From Epiperipatus broadwayi (taxonomy: Eukaryota > Onychophora > Udeonychophora > Euonychophora > Peripatidae): a DNA stretch of 64,000 nt. The notes under the pieces were generated by a model, which saw only the letters and a list, made by a program, of their open reading frames with translations, searched no databases and was not told where the DNA came from. Positions 1 through 10,666 of the stretch are shown here, in pieces. The position numbers were made by a program, and so were the translations under genes. Position 1 is the stretch's first letter; every line of letters starts with the position of its first letter. Where the stretch lies: the NCBI GenBank assembly GCA_028023455.1, contig JAQFVV010000072.1, positions 1,448,501 through 1,512,500 of the forward strand, read 5' to 3'.

Positions 1-1496
1 TTAAAAATCATTATTTTTATTTAAGTAAAATTTCATTGATGGCATGTATAATGTAATTTCTTAAATGTTTGTTGAAACAAAAATCTGAAAATGATTCATT
101 ACTATCATATTGCATTTCTCCGAGTAGTTTTGTTTTAAACAGAAATATGTAACGGTAATTTACATGAAATTTAAGATGTTAATAATTAATATCCAGTTTT
201 TAAAATAATATCAATTAATGTTGATTAATTTAAGTCATTTCAATGCTCCACAATTTATGTAAATTAAATTTGATAAATTTTATAAAAGTCAAACATATTT
301 CCTTTCCAAAAAAAAATTATTATTAATCATATTTTAACTGTCTTTGTTTGGTGCAATCGTAGTGATGAATTCAAGAACTAAAAATTTCTGGATTCTTGAA
401 CATAACACGATTTGATGTGAAGTTAATTATTCAATTAAATATATATGACATAAATAGAAAAAAAAAAACAATTTAATAGTATTATAAATTCTTATTCAGT
501 TTAAAAACGGTTAATAGTTAATATTTTTATTTCATTAAAAAACAAACAAAATATAAACAGATAGACAAAGAGTAATATGAATTTCTATTACCTAGACAAA
601 ATTTCAAAGTAATGTTTTGATTATTATTTTAGTTATTGCTTTATAAATAAATTTATGCCGACATAAAATATAAAAATACACTGTTAAAAAGTGCTATATT
701 GTTATTAGTTAAATAAATATATACAGTATACGAAAAATATTTTTATATGCAAAGTTTATACGCAATGTTAATTTACATTTTGAAAAATTCGCAAACATTC
801 CTAAAAGCAAGGATTTTGAATTATTAATAGTCTAACAGGATTAGATAGACTTTTTTTGTCTAAATAAATATTATCTTCTATCAAAGCTTGCATGCCAAAT
901 AAAATAGAATGTTTTTATTAACACCAATAATAGCAACAAAATATTGCTATAGTTTCATTTTGTGTCACTTTAAAATGACAAGCAATAAATATATTTCTCT
1001 ACATATATATATAAGCAAGACTTATATAAAAGCTAACTGATTTAGAAAACACAACAATAGAAAAAAATAAATTGAGGGTATTTCTTTTTAATAATTTAGT
1101 TTTTTTATTTTTAATTCATAGCTTATTAAATTTATATGGAATATCATTTTCCTTTCATCATTTTTTATATCAATGTTTTTTAAAAAAAGTTGATGTCACT
1201 ATATTATTTTTAATCAGAAAATAATATTCTTGATTAAAAATTGTATATTTTTTAAAAGTAGAAAAATTTGCTCTTGAAACAATATTTTTTTTTCCCCAAT
1301 CAAAAAAATTTTTTTTAAAAAAATAACTGCAATTACTACTAATTTGTTTTATTTATAAAAAGATTTAAATGATTTCTTTAAAAAATACATGACGAATATT
1401 AAAACTATGTGAAATAATTTATTTGCATTATTTAAATAAAACAAACAACAACAATTTGAGTAAAGATTATTTTCTATTTCTAGTTAAAAAATGAAA
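1..1496. other. AT-rich stretch without recognisable genes
   Basis: Very AT-rich sequence with homopolymer A and T runs. Stop codons are dense in all frames, and I see no splice-bounded exon, RNA gene or recognisable transposon remnant. It ends at the TA dinucleotide where the next element begins. Confidence 0.5.
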
Positions 1497-1498
1497 TA

Positions 1499-2448
1499 CA
1501 CCTGGGTCTCTTTTTACGTGGACTTATTTAACACGATTTTGAAGTTATGCGATTCGTGTTTCACCGGAAGTCGAACTCCGATATTGTGCTATTACTTTAA
1601 ATAATAAATTTTGCGCACTTACGTTACATTGAAAGTAATAGCACATTATTGAGATTTGACTTTCAACTTAGTAATTTCAATATTTTCAGTGCTTTATAAT
1701 AGTAAGATTTTATGCAATAATGAAATTAAAATCATGATTTCCACATTTTATGTATATACACATTAAATTTTACAAGATTATCATGTAAATTTGTTCAAAC
1801 ATTGTGCGTGTTAATTTTGCATTTTAAATCACATTCTGTTTTTGCTTTTTAAAAAAGAACGTAATCAATTATTAATCATTTAGTGTCCACAAGTTTATTT
1901 TTAAAAGGCGAGCACAATTAAAATTGAAAATTAAAGCCAAAAATAAGAATTTAATTTTTAGTTGTTAGATTAATTACTAATTACGTTGTCACCAGAAAAC
2001 CATTAATTAACACGAGAGTGACGTTGGCGCTAGTTGTATTTCATCTTGTGAAGAATCTGATTTTTTTTATCAGTTTGCAAATGAACCTTTTTTACCGGCA
2101 AAGAGTGATAATAATTAAAACGTGTATAAAAAAATATAAATTACTGTAAATTATGCATAAAAATATATTGTTTTGAATAAAATTAAATATTATAGTTAAA
2201 AAATGTTTGTCTTGTATCAATTTTTTTCAAATTTGAAATTTTTTATTAGTCATATTTTGTTTCCTTATTTTTTTTTTGGAACGAATTTTAAAGTAAATTT
2301 TACATTGGTGCTTTGCTTTTACATGAGTTTTGAAAAATCACAGTCCTTATCCCCTCTTTTTCAAGGTAAGTTACGTATATTTTCGCACGATTTCGTTTGC
2401 GTGTGTTTTCTGCGGAACCTATCTATCACGTAAAACGAGACCCAGGTG
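1499..2448. mobile_element. Non-autonomous TA-flanked DNA transposon (MITE-like), copy 1
   Basis: The element begins CACCTGGGTCTC and ends with its inverted complement GAGACCCAGGTG; the inverted termini match for about 20 bp with one mismatch. It is flanked on both sides by TA, the target duplication expected of Tc1/mariner-type elements. A second copy with the same termini and most of the same interior lies at 34413-35458, which confirms the boundaries. No transposase is encoded. A 76-codon open frame near the right end is not conserved in the second copy and looks accidental. Superfamily assignment rests only on the TA duplication and is an inference. Confidence 0.8.
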
Positions 2449-2450
2449 TA

Positions 2451-3100
2451 CTGTAATATAAAATAAATGATAAAAAATTTAATGTTTTTTTTTAGAAATC
2501 ACCATTGATATTAAGTTTTCTAATCAAAAATTGTGTATACCTTATTTTTTGCCTTTTGAAAAAAAACATTACATAATTTGTTGACCCCTCACTCCTATAG
2601 TAAGTGTTTTTAAAGCAATTAATAATTTATAGTAATGGTAACTGATACTATATTATGTTACATTACAAAATTTATACATAAAAGTACACTTTGTGCCCAC
2701 ATATGACTATTACAGGCAGGCATCAATTGGCTCTTTACTTGAGGATTTGCTGATAAATGGGTCAGCTGATATAGATGCCTACATTCAAGATGTATAATAA
2801 TGGCATATTAGTTGTATTATCATCTGGAACAGGGTTACTGCATAATGCAAAAGTACAAATGGAAGCATTGAATACATTCAGCCAATTGGGAAAGATACAG
2901 AATGCAAAAAAGTTTTTCTTCACAAAAGTGAATGCAAATTGTGTTATATATATATAAAATTTCTAAAAAGATTCACTACTCACATTAGAGGATTAAAATA
3001 GTCCAATATAAAAATACAACTAAAATACTATTATCACAAACTTTCAGGAAAACATGAAAAAATATGTTTAGGAACTGATAAATATATTACTGAAAAGAAA
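2451..3100. other. Unassigned sequence upstream of the piggyBac relic
   Basis: AT-rich, with a slightly less AT-rich patch at about 2700-2960 that may be the decayed N-terminal part of the neighbouring transposase. I could not align that patch to the family with confidence. Confidence 0.3.
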
Positions 3101-4360
3101 AATGCTCTGTGCTGGATAAATCTGTCACCCTGTGAATTGTCTACATTTTTTGATATGGTAATTTCAATTTCTTCTGCAATAGGTGTAACTAAATTACAAT
3201 TTATCGCCAAGAAAACTCTTGCTCAGACAAGTCGAACTTGCAAAAATTATGACAGACAGTAATTTTTTTTTGAATTTTATCTAAATTAACATTCCAATGA
3301 CAAAAATATACCAAATATAGGAAGTAGACAGTATAATAGAATTTCTAAAATTAGACCAATTATAGATCACTGTATTATAAATTTCAAAACTGCATATCAA
3401 ATGCACAAAGAAGTGGCAGTTATGGAAGCTGTTACAAAATTTACAGGTCATAATACTATGAAGCAATATGATCTCTAAAAATAGTTTGCACACTTATGTG
3501 TATCATATGTAGTTGTACCCAGGCAAAAGTACAACTTTAGGTAGTGGCTTATGTCTGTATACTTGAGCTGTGCTATCAGTGTTAGCTACATGTTGGAAAA
3601 ACAAAATCACACTTTTTTGTGACAGATATTTTAGTAGTGTGTAAACTAAATCTGTTGATGTGGCACAATCAAAGTTGATAAGAAGAATATTGCAGACAGT
3701 ATCTTTAAAATATATAAAAAAAATGCTAAAATATACAAAGAAGATAGTCCAACTCTGTAACAGATAGAGACAATGGTCTTCAGATTTTTAGTTTGGATGA
3801 ATAAGAAGTCAATTCATATGAAAAAGAATGCTTAGCTACCATCTGGGAATGATAATGTGTATAGTAGAAAGCTGGTACACAACAACCATATTCATGTTCA
3901 TCTTCAGTGAAAATATATAATTGCTTCATGATTGGTGTTGATTTGTCCAATAAGAAGCAATTTCAGTATGGATTGGACAGACAGACAAGGCGGTGGCCAA
4001 TGTGCTTCTTCAGGCACTGCTTTTATATAGCTATTTCAAATGCTTACATCATTTATTCATTACACATAACTGAAAAATATCTGAAAGTCAAATAGTATTT
4101 GAATTTTCAAATGGTTTTTATTAGAGTCTTACAGGTAACATCTCAAAGATGAACCAAATACTTCTCCATATCCCACATCTGGCTTGGCTATCAGGTAGTC
4201 AGACCCTGGGTGATCTGGGCCTTCACAATATTCCTAAAAGAAGAAAATGTGCTGAGTGTCAGAAAAAAAATATGACTTGACCCCTTTTCAGCTATGTATA
4301 GTGTGGAATAATGACTGTGTGTAAAAACAATGAGAGAGGCTGCTTATCACACTAAAAGTG
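3100..4360 (+). pseudogene. piggyBac-family transposase, heavily degraded
   Basis: Fragments in all three forward frames follow piggyBac transposase order. At about 3340-3480 are KIRPIIDH and KFTGHNTMKQY, corresponding to the family's KIRPLLDH and the conserved region with F-x-GRSS-LKQY. At about 3600-3640 is LFCDRYFSS, like the family's LFxDNYFTS. At about 3928-4060 is GVDLSNKKQFQY followed by SNAYIIYSL, matching the conserved GGVDLxDQ and NAYILY blocks. At about 4250-4340 a cysteine pattern (CAECQKK, then C and C) resembles the C-terminal zinc-binding domain. Many frameshifts and stops intervene, so it is inactive. I did not find TTAA-flanked termini. Confidence 0.7.
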
Positions 4361-5330
4361 TGATAGGTGAAATACCTCTCCAAACACCCCATCCTGCACA
4401 GGTTGACCACAGAAACCTCTTAACCAAGATTAAAATGAAGACAGAGTTTTGATAAATAAGATATATGGTGATTTTTATTTATGTAATCATTCTTTTGTTG
4501 CAAGAAAGAATAACATTACACCTACATGTTGGTTGTGATTTTGTAATAATCACTTGGATTTTACATTTTAGATTAATTTCTCTTTGGCACTATATTCTGC
4601 AAAATAAATTATTACAATTCCACAATGTAATGAAGAGTGTCAATATGATAACTATTTTGATTAATATTTTATATTGCACTAATTCAAAAAAAATATTTTC
4701 TCTGTTTCATTGTTTCTATTCATAAAAATAAATACACGTTGATCACAAAGAATGGTTTTACTTTCATTGTGCTACTTATTATCCTGGGCCTTCATTATAA
4801 TTATTGCATTTAATTTTTTTTTGCTATTGTTCTAAATAAATATGTTTGTTTTTTATTTTGTTGTTTATTCATTCATTTGGTCTTTACACATTGAACTCTA
4901 GAATAACTTTGCTTGATGTTTGATTTCCTGAATAAACATTATTACTTGTAAAGAATAGATTTTTAAATTTCTAACCTTCCTCATTTTTGAATAATCCCAC
5001 AATGAATTTTCATAATTTTTTTTTTTTGTATATTAATGCAAATATGTAGTTGTTGATGACAATCTTCCTATTCAGGGTTGTTTTCTTGACCTTTAAGTCA
5101 AGAGACGTTTAGTGCTATAATAGATCAATGTTAGATGAGTTGGAAGATATTTTATTTCAGTACACAATTACCATATGCTTAGTTATTTTGAATACTAATT
5201 AAACAATTTTTATTTGTTAAATCTATACTTTTAAATCAGATTCTAACTTCATCTTTATTATAAATTCTCTGAATTTAATATGAAGCTTAACTTCTAATTA
5301 AATATTTTTTTTATTAATCACATCTGAGCT
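4361..5330. other. AT-rich stretch, nothing supported
   Basis: Long T and A runs and short chance reading frames only. No conserved protein block, tRNA-like box or paired termini seen between the piggyBac relic and the GIY-YIG fragment. Confidence 0.4.
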
Positions 5331-5337
5331 CACTCCT

Positions 5338-5658
5338 CAGGTCGTGTACAAAATGATCTGCCCACAAGCCAACTGCCAGGTCCATTATTATGGTGAGACT
5401 AAGACCAACATTGCCAATAGAGTGGCTCAGCACAAATATCTGCACAGTAAAACCAAAACCAAACAAAAAGGCAATTCCATCATTTTTGAGCACAGAAAAA
5501 CAGGTCAGAAATTCGAACCCACATCTACCAACATCGTTTGCTCAGAAAGACAAGATGCTAAATACAAGATTAGAGAAGCGTTTCATACAGCAAGCAATCC
5601 TAAGTCTATTAATAGAAGAGAAGCCTGCTTTGCCCTGTCCCGAACATGGCAGTTATAA
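5338..5658 (+). pseudogene. Penelope-like element fragment: GIY-YIG endonuclease domain
   Basis: About 105 codons remain open. The start reads VVYKMICPQANC, then HYYGET, the counterparts of the VYK-PC-xxC and YIGET motifs at the start of GIY-YIG domains in Penelope-like retroelements. Further along are RVAQH, SIIFEH and KIREAFH, matching the family's R-x-EH, AI-x-EH and E(A/S) blocks, and the frame ends in LSRTWQL as such proteins often do. No reverse transcriptase is visible upstream, so this is an isolated 3' fragment. The frame is open upstream of the first ATG, so the ATG at 5344 is not a real start. A more complete relative lies on the opposite strand at 47-49 kb. Confidence 0.7.
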
Positions 5659-6300
5659 ATTATTTGCATCACTTTGCATAAATTTTCTTTTCTAAAACGC
5701 AGTTTTAACAACAGCAGTTATAAGTATGAGAGCAAGAAGTCTTTTGAAAGCACTTAGCTAAAAATAATATCTTGCGTCTAATTATATGCAGTTACTAGCT
5801 TCATTATCTGTGCATACAGCACACACACATATATAGTAGTTTAACATATATTATGAATAACCCAACATTAATTAATGATGAGTATAATTGTGACATATAA
5901 TCCAGAAATACTTCTTACTGTGCTTGATTAGTAGTTGCCAAGCCAGGGTATGAAATATCATTCAATAATATGTTCTGAATTTGTTTTGCTCTTTAAAATT
6001 ATTCACTTATCATTTGTAATTAGTACAGTGAACTCACATTCACAATTTTCTTTTAATAAAATCAATAGTAATTATTTCATTATTTTCTTTAATATAACTC
6101 ATTAATTTCAATATATTTAAAAAACAAATTGATTTAACACATATTTTCTTTTCAAATCTTAGTTTATTTTATCAACCTTTTTCTTTTTTAATAAATATTT
6201 TCCTCCAACATTTTTATCATATTATATGATCATAATCAAGGGTTATTTCTATAATATATATAATATATGTATATTTCTATACTAGATTTAATGTAATTAT
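5659..6300. other. AT-rich stretch, nothing supported
   Basis: AT-rich with short microsatellite-like TA tracts. No coding or structural signal recognised. Confidence 0.4.
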
Positions 6301-6640
6301 AAGGGACTTGAACCCAGATCTTCAAGCTCCCTATATGTATCCAATCTAACTTATACAACTGATACACATGACCACGAAGCTGATGGTTGAAGAGTTGGAG
6401 AGTGGAGAAGATTGAAATGTGTCCATTAAAGTTTAAAACTTTGCTATCTTAATATAAACTGAGCACTGATTGTATATATATGTGAGAGATGATGATTTGG
6501 ATCAACTGATGAGTGCTGGTTCAGCACAAAATATGTATATTGGTGATCATTTATCTTTTTCACATGCGGTCATGTGTATCAGTTGTATAAGATGGATTGG
6601 ATACATGTAGGTAGCTTGAAGGTCTAGGTTCAAGTCCCTT
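6301..6640 (+). repeat. Palindromic repeat, family FB2, copy 1 (tRNA-like boxes at both ends)
   Basis: The left arm (about 6301-6373) is the near-perfect inverted complement of the right arm (about 6567-6640). Both arms end in the sequence GGTTCAAGTCCC, pointing outward; this matches the tRNA-type B-box consensus GGTTCRANNCC. The centre holds a hammerhead ribozyme motif on the plus strand. Related copies lie at 30846-31115 and 60531-60820. The palindrome could make a long hairpin in RNA or DNA. The combination of a tRNA-like box and a hammerhead recalls the schistosome Sm-alpha SINE-like repeats, but the inverted arms do not, and homology is not shown. Confidence 0.75.
6491..6551 (+). ncRNA. 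Hammerhead ribozyme motif, FB2 copy 1
   Basis: The core CTGATGA is at 6506-6512. Helix II is GTGCTG / CAGCAC (6513-6518 with 6522-6527) closed by GTT. Next comes AAAA at 6528-6531 where GAAA is expected; the lost G follows a C, so CpG decay explains it. A short helix III (AT/AT around ATGT) leads to the AUA cleavage triplet ending at 6539. Helix I is TCAA/TTGG (6502-6505 with 6540-6543), with a distal segment ATGAT/ATCAT after an internal loop. Everything but the G12 position is canonical for a type I hammerhead. This copy is probably inactive, but the two sister copies keep GAAA. Confidence 0.8.
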
Positions 6641-7447
6641 ATAAATATATATATATATGTTTACAAAGAATTTCCAAAACAAGATAATACAAATATTTTT
6701 TCATATAAACTATAATTTTGTTTAATTTACTTCTTATTTACTTTCAAATGTGCCTACAATTTTTATATTTTAATTTTTTTTAACATTTACTTTCCCTTCA
6801 ATTATTATAATTAATCTTCTATAGTTGGATCAGAATTCTAACACATTCTATTCAAAGCTTATTCTATCCGGAACTTTGATATGTTCCACTGTAGATAAAT
6901 ACATTAATGATTATGACTAATCATTTTTTAAACTAGAGATTATCTCTAATCCAGATGCAAACATTAAACTGCAGTTCAAAGATTATTATATCTATTTTTA
7001 ATTAAATACAAACATGAAATTTCATTTATGTTTTATCTTTAATAAATGTTATTAATAATTTTCAATTCACTTTATATTAATAGTAATTAGTATTTATAAA
7101 AGAATTAATTTTACTTAACAATTTTTTAAAAGTTCATAAACATAGATAATCATTAAAATAAGCAAATATTCAAAATTTTGATTTTTATAAAAATAGTTTT
7201 AATTCTTATAATCTCGTTGGTTGGAATCGAGTATTACTGTATTACAAAAAGGTAAAAATTGAAATTCAAGACTTTTATGATGCACTAAACATGCTTTTGG
7301 ATGACCACTGCCAGAATCATAGTGCTGTATTAATTTAGCAGTTGAAAATTATGCCCATATATGGAAGTAATATATTTTTACTTTATATTTTAATTTTGAA
7401 AAATATAAAAATAAAATAAATAAATATATTTTTCTTTAACAAATGCA
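6641..7447. other. AT-rich stretch, nothing supported
   Basis: No reading frame, tRNA-like box or paired repeat recognised apart from a (TA)n tract directly after the palindrome. Confidence 0.4.
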
Positions 7448-7525
7448 ATATTTACTAAGGCTGTAATCTCAAGAATGTGCGCGCGTAAAAATGCGATAGT
7501 AGTGACCTCTACAGATCTTTACCAA
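7448..7525 (+). repeat. Short dispersed repeat (about 78 bp), copy 1
   Basis: A block containing AATGCGATAGTAGTGACC recurs in inverted orientation at 17341-17422 with high similarity. Outside the block the two neighbourhoods are unrelated. It holds no obvious tRNA-like box or terminal repeat, so its nature is unknown. Confidence 0.65.
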
Positions 7526-7695
7526 AATGTATTTTCAAAAGCACTAAAAATGCATTTTTTCCAAAAGGCTGTTGTTTGATCAAATTACTATTAAAATATA
7601 ATTTTTTTAAAATATAAAATTAATTTAAATGATGTTTAGAGTTTTGGAAATGACAATTCAATAAAAACTGTTTGAGTTATTCAAAAAACAGTGCT

Positions 7696-7709
7696 AAAGC
7701 TAATAGGAA
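7696..7709 (+). repeat. Target-site duplication, left copy, of the 7.7-14 kb LINE
   Basis: The 14-base sequence AAAGCTAATAGGAA is repeated exactly at 14036-14049 directly after the poly(A) tail. This fixes both ends of the LINE insertion. Confidence 0.9.
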
Positions 7710-7851
7710 GAAAGTAGGTGGCGATTAATAGTGTTTCAACAACCACTCCAAGCTCCTGCAAAGAATAAAATTTTAATCGCAAAAATAATAGTTAAAACTG
7801 AGACAAGTGCCCTATTAAGTGGGTAAGTGACTTTTCATTAAATCCTAAGTC

Positions 7852-8347
7852 ATGAAAGGGGATAAAAATCCCAAATCTGCTAAAAGCAAGAATAGAAATC
7901 TTTCCGATAATATTTCTAATATGGCCGATAAGTGCTTGAATAATAGTAATGACAAAATAGACAAAAATTCTGCAAAAGCTGGAAAAAGTTCTCACCAAGT
8001 TAGAAATTTACCCAATTCACAATTCCCTAACTCTAATGATAATTACTACAACATCTCTGATTCACAAAGTATCAAACCTCATGAAAAGCAAAAGAAATCT
8101 GAGAAAAAAAATCCTAGTCTATCGTTAGAAATCAATAAAGTCGTTATAGAAGACAACATTACTAATTCAAAAGTTATTAAAAATGAGACAGAAGCACCTA
8201 AATTAATGATTTCTGAAACCTTGAATAAATCTTCTAATTATCACAGCAACTATACTACCACATATAAAAATAATAGCAACATAAATAAACCAAAAACACT
8301 TAGTACAATTCGTTCTAAAAAACCGTTTGAGGGCGCTACTAGCGATA
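7852..8347 (+). pseudogene. LINE ORF1, N-terminal part, cut by a nested insertion
   Basis: The segment encodes a low-complexity, Asn/Ser/Lys-rich leader that starts MKGDKNPKSAKSKN, as is common at the start of LINE ORF1 proteins. The frame continues without a stop into the nested LINE tail, giving a chance 291-codon chimeric frame ending at 8727. The real ORF1 resumes in the same frame at about 8849. The junction is set by a change from A/C-rich to G/T-rich codons near 8345 and is approximate. The role, by family, is nucleic-acid binding in the retrotransposition particle. Confidence 0.65.
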
Positions 8348-8848
8348 ACATCGTTATGAATATTAGGTGTGAGTTAATATATGATAATAGTAAGGAAAGT
8401 AGTTTATTGTTTAAGGCTCGAACGGGATCTTTATCTACAAAAGAATATACATGTAAATGGAAAAATATGGGTGATTTATTTTGTAAATTATGTAAGGAAG
8501 GAATTGAAAATATTAGGCATTTGTTAATTGAATGTAAATGTTTGAAAAAAGAAAGGGTACATATAATGAAGTTGTGGAAAAATAAATATGAAAAGAGTGA
8601 TTATACAGAAAGTGAATTATTGGTTTTTATGCTGGGTTTGGGAAAAGATAAGGGGGATTTAGATATAAAGGTTATAGAGTTGACAAAAATTATGTTGTGG
8701 AAATGGGATAGAGCAGATTATGGGTAAATTTAGAGTGGGGAATGTAAAAGAAAGTGGCTAACAGGTTTATCTGGGCATAATTGCTGAGATATTCTTGACT
8801 TCGTTTAAGGAGAAGCCATAATACATCACATCACATCACATCACATGA
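8345..8848 (+). mobile_element. Nested 3' tail of a second LINE family inserted into ORF1
   Basis: From about residue 165 of the chimeric frame the protein changes character: YDNSKESSLLFKARTGSL, then CKLC, then HLLIEC. This is the post-reverse-transcriptase segment of many LINE ORF2 proteins, with a C-x2-C ... H-x4-C zinc motif. After the stop at 8725-8727 come about 90 bases of 3' UTR and a microsatellite tail of four to five ACATC units (about 8825-8845), as some LINEs have instead of poly(A). It is a 5'-truncated copy of a family different from its host. I could not define a clean target duplication. Confidence 0.7.
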
Positions 8849-10605
8849 AAAATCCTAAAGATGGAAAATTGCTTCTTAGTCAATCTGTGGATTCTAAATA
8901 CAATAAAATCAAAGAAAGTGCTTCTCCACACCAAGAGCAAAATGAAAATATAGATATAAGTTATAATAGTAAGAATAAAAGTAAAACCTATGCCAATGTC
9001 CTTAAAAAAGAAAGTGATAAGCTAAGGGAAAATGGAAACACAATAAATAACAACCAAAACTCCATACTGAATTTTCTTGATATAGAAATTGATAATACAT
9101 CACAACAAATAAAAGCTCACAATGAAGAAAATACAATACAACTTACTGAAGAAGAATATCAAAGAATAAATAATCAATTTAATAACTCAATCCCTGATCT
9201 CTTACTAAATTCTTTTACAAACTATATCAATGACAAAACTCTGATTTTGGCCATAACAAATCATAATGGAGGATTATTTAAATTCCCTATTGAGAAATTT
9301 TACAACATGATCTTTGAAAATGATATGTGGATGGGAATTAATAAGATCTTTTCCCATCCAAATGATAGATATATAATTACCGAATTTACTTCATGGTCTA
9401 CTAGAAATTGTTTCAAAAATAACATTAGACTCTTGGATGGGAAGATCATCTGCACAATTGATATAAACAGAGCAATCACACTCAATGGAACCATCAAGAA
9501 CTGTTTGATGAATTTTGATCAAGCAGAACTGGATAACATGCTTGGGAAATATGGGAAAACAACTGGACTAACATACAGATATGACCATCGAACTAATGGC
9601 CGCATTCTGACCAACACTGGTACTTTCACTATCACATTAAAGAAAGAAGTGCACCCCAATGATATACCCACAGTGGTCTACTCCAGAGGTTCACTGATGG
9701 TCCTAACATTCCGTGGAGTTCCACCACAATGTTTTTTTTGCTTGGAACGAAGTCACCTTATTAAAGACTGCCAAGCTCGCATATGTAATGGATGTGGCTT
9801 GAAACGGAATAGGATTCATAAATGCAATAAGAAGGTAGGGAAGTCAACAATGGTCTCAACACTGGACTCTAAAATAGTTGATGAGGACAATCCAGACAAC
9901 TTGACACAATTAGACTCAAATCATGAAGAACTCAATCAATCTGATCCAACACTGACAATGTTAGAAGAAATCCCGATTCACACTCCCATAAATAAAGTGT
10001 TGGATCACACCCCCTTAAATATGCCAATCAACTCTAATACCACTGAGCCACAACACTTCACTAGTGGGGTAGGACAAAACCAACCTCATAATTGGATTGA
10101 GAATGAGACAAACAGACCTGAGATGATCATTGATGAGAGTGGATCAGACTCTGATGCAACAGTCATTGGTGACCAAAAAGAATGGGTGCATGAAGACCCT
10201 AGCCCTATAACAACTCAACAAAATAGAAAGATATTACCAAAGAAGAACAGGAAAAAAAGGAAATCAAGACAACAAACCAGATCCAGTTCTGATGAAGATA
10301 CTACAACAAATTCAAATGATAATTCTGAGAAACTAAATAAACAATACCATGATGATATTGAGATAAATCAGTGGAATGATAAGAATAACAAGAGAAGGAA
10401 AGGCAATATTCAATCCTCTATCAAGATCTCATCCAGTACCTCTAAGACAGTGGAACAGAGCATGAATCTGGATGACAGTAATAGTCAAGAAGAACTATTA
10501 CTAACTTCTTTCATAGGTCTTAGTGACACTGAAATCTCCCAGTCAGACTGGGCTGCTTCTGAGATGGAGAATCAGTCTGTGCAATATGAAGATACACGGG
10601 ACTAA
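8849..10605 (+). CDS. LINE ORF1 protein, main part (CCHC zinc knuckle)
   Basis: About 585 codons without a stop. The N-terminal third is Asn/Lys/Ser-rich; a structured centre lies at roughly residues 110-290. The zinc knuckle CFFCLERSHLIKDC (C-x2-C-x4-H-x4-C) sits at about residue 292, followed by a second, irregular Cys/His cluster (CNGCGLKRNRIHKC). The C-terminal third is acidic and Ser/Asn-rich with basic KKNRKKRKSRQ-like patches. By family it is a gag-like RNA-binding protein acting with the ORF2 product. The ATG at 8845 lies in the tail of the nested insertion and is not the native start; the native N-terminus is at 7852. ORF2 follows after about 60 bases. Confidence 0.75.
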
Positions 10606-10666
10606 GTGCAGTAACGAAGTAGTCTGGGCAGAAATAGATGAATAATGGAATGGCAGATACCAGCCA

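Noticed and set aside
2203-2433. A 76-codon plus-strand open frame
   Set aside because: Lies inside a non-coding inverted-repeat element; the sister copy at 34413-35458 does not keep the frame.
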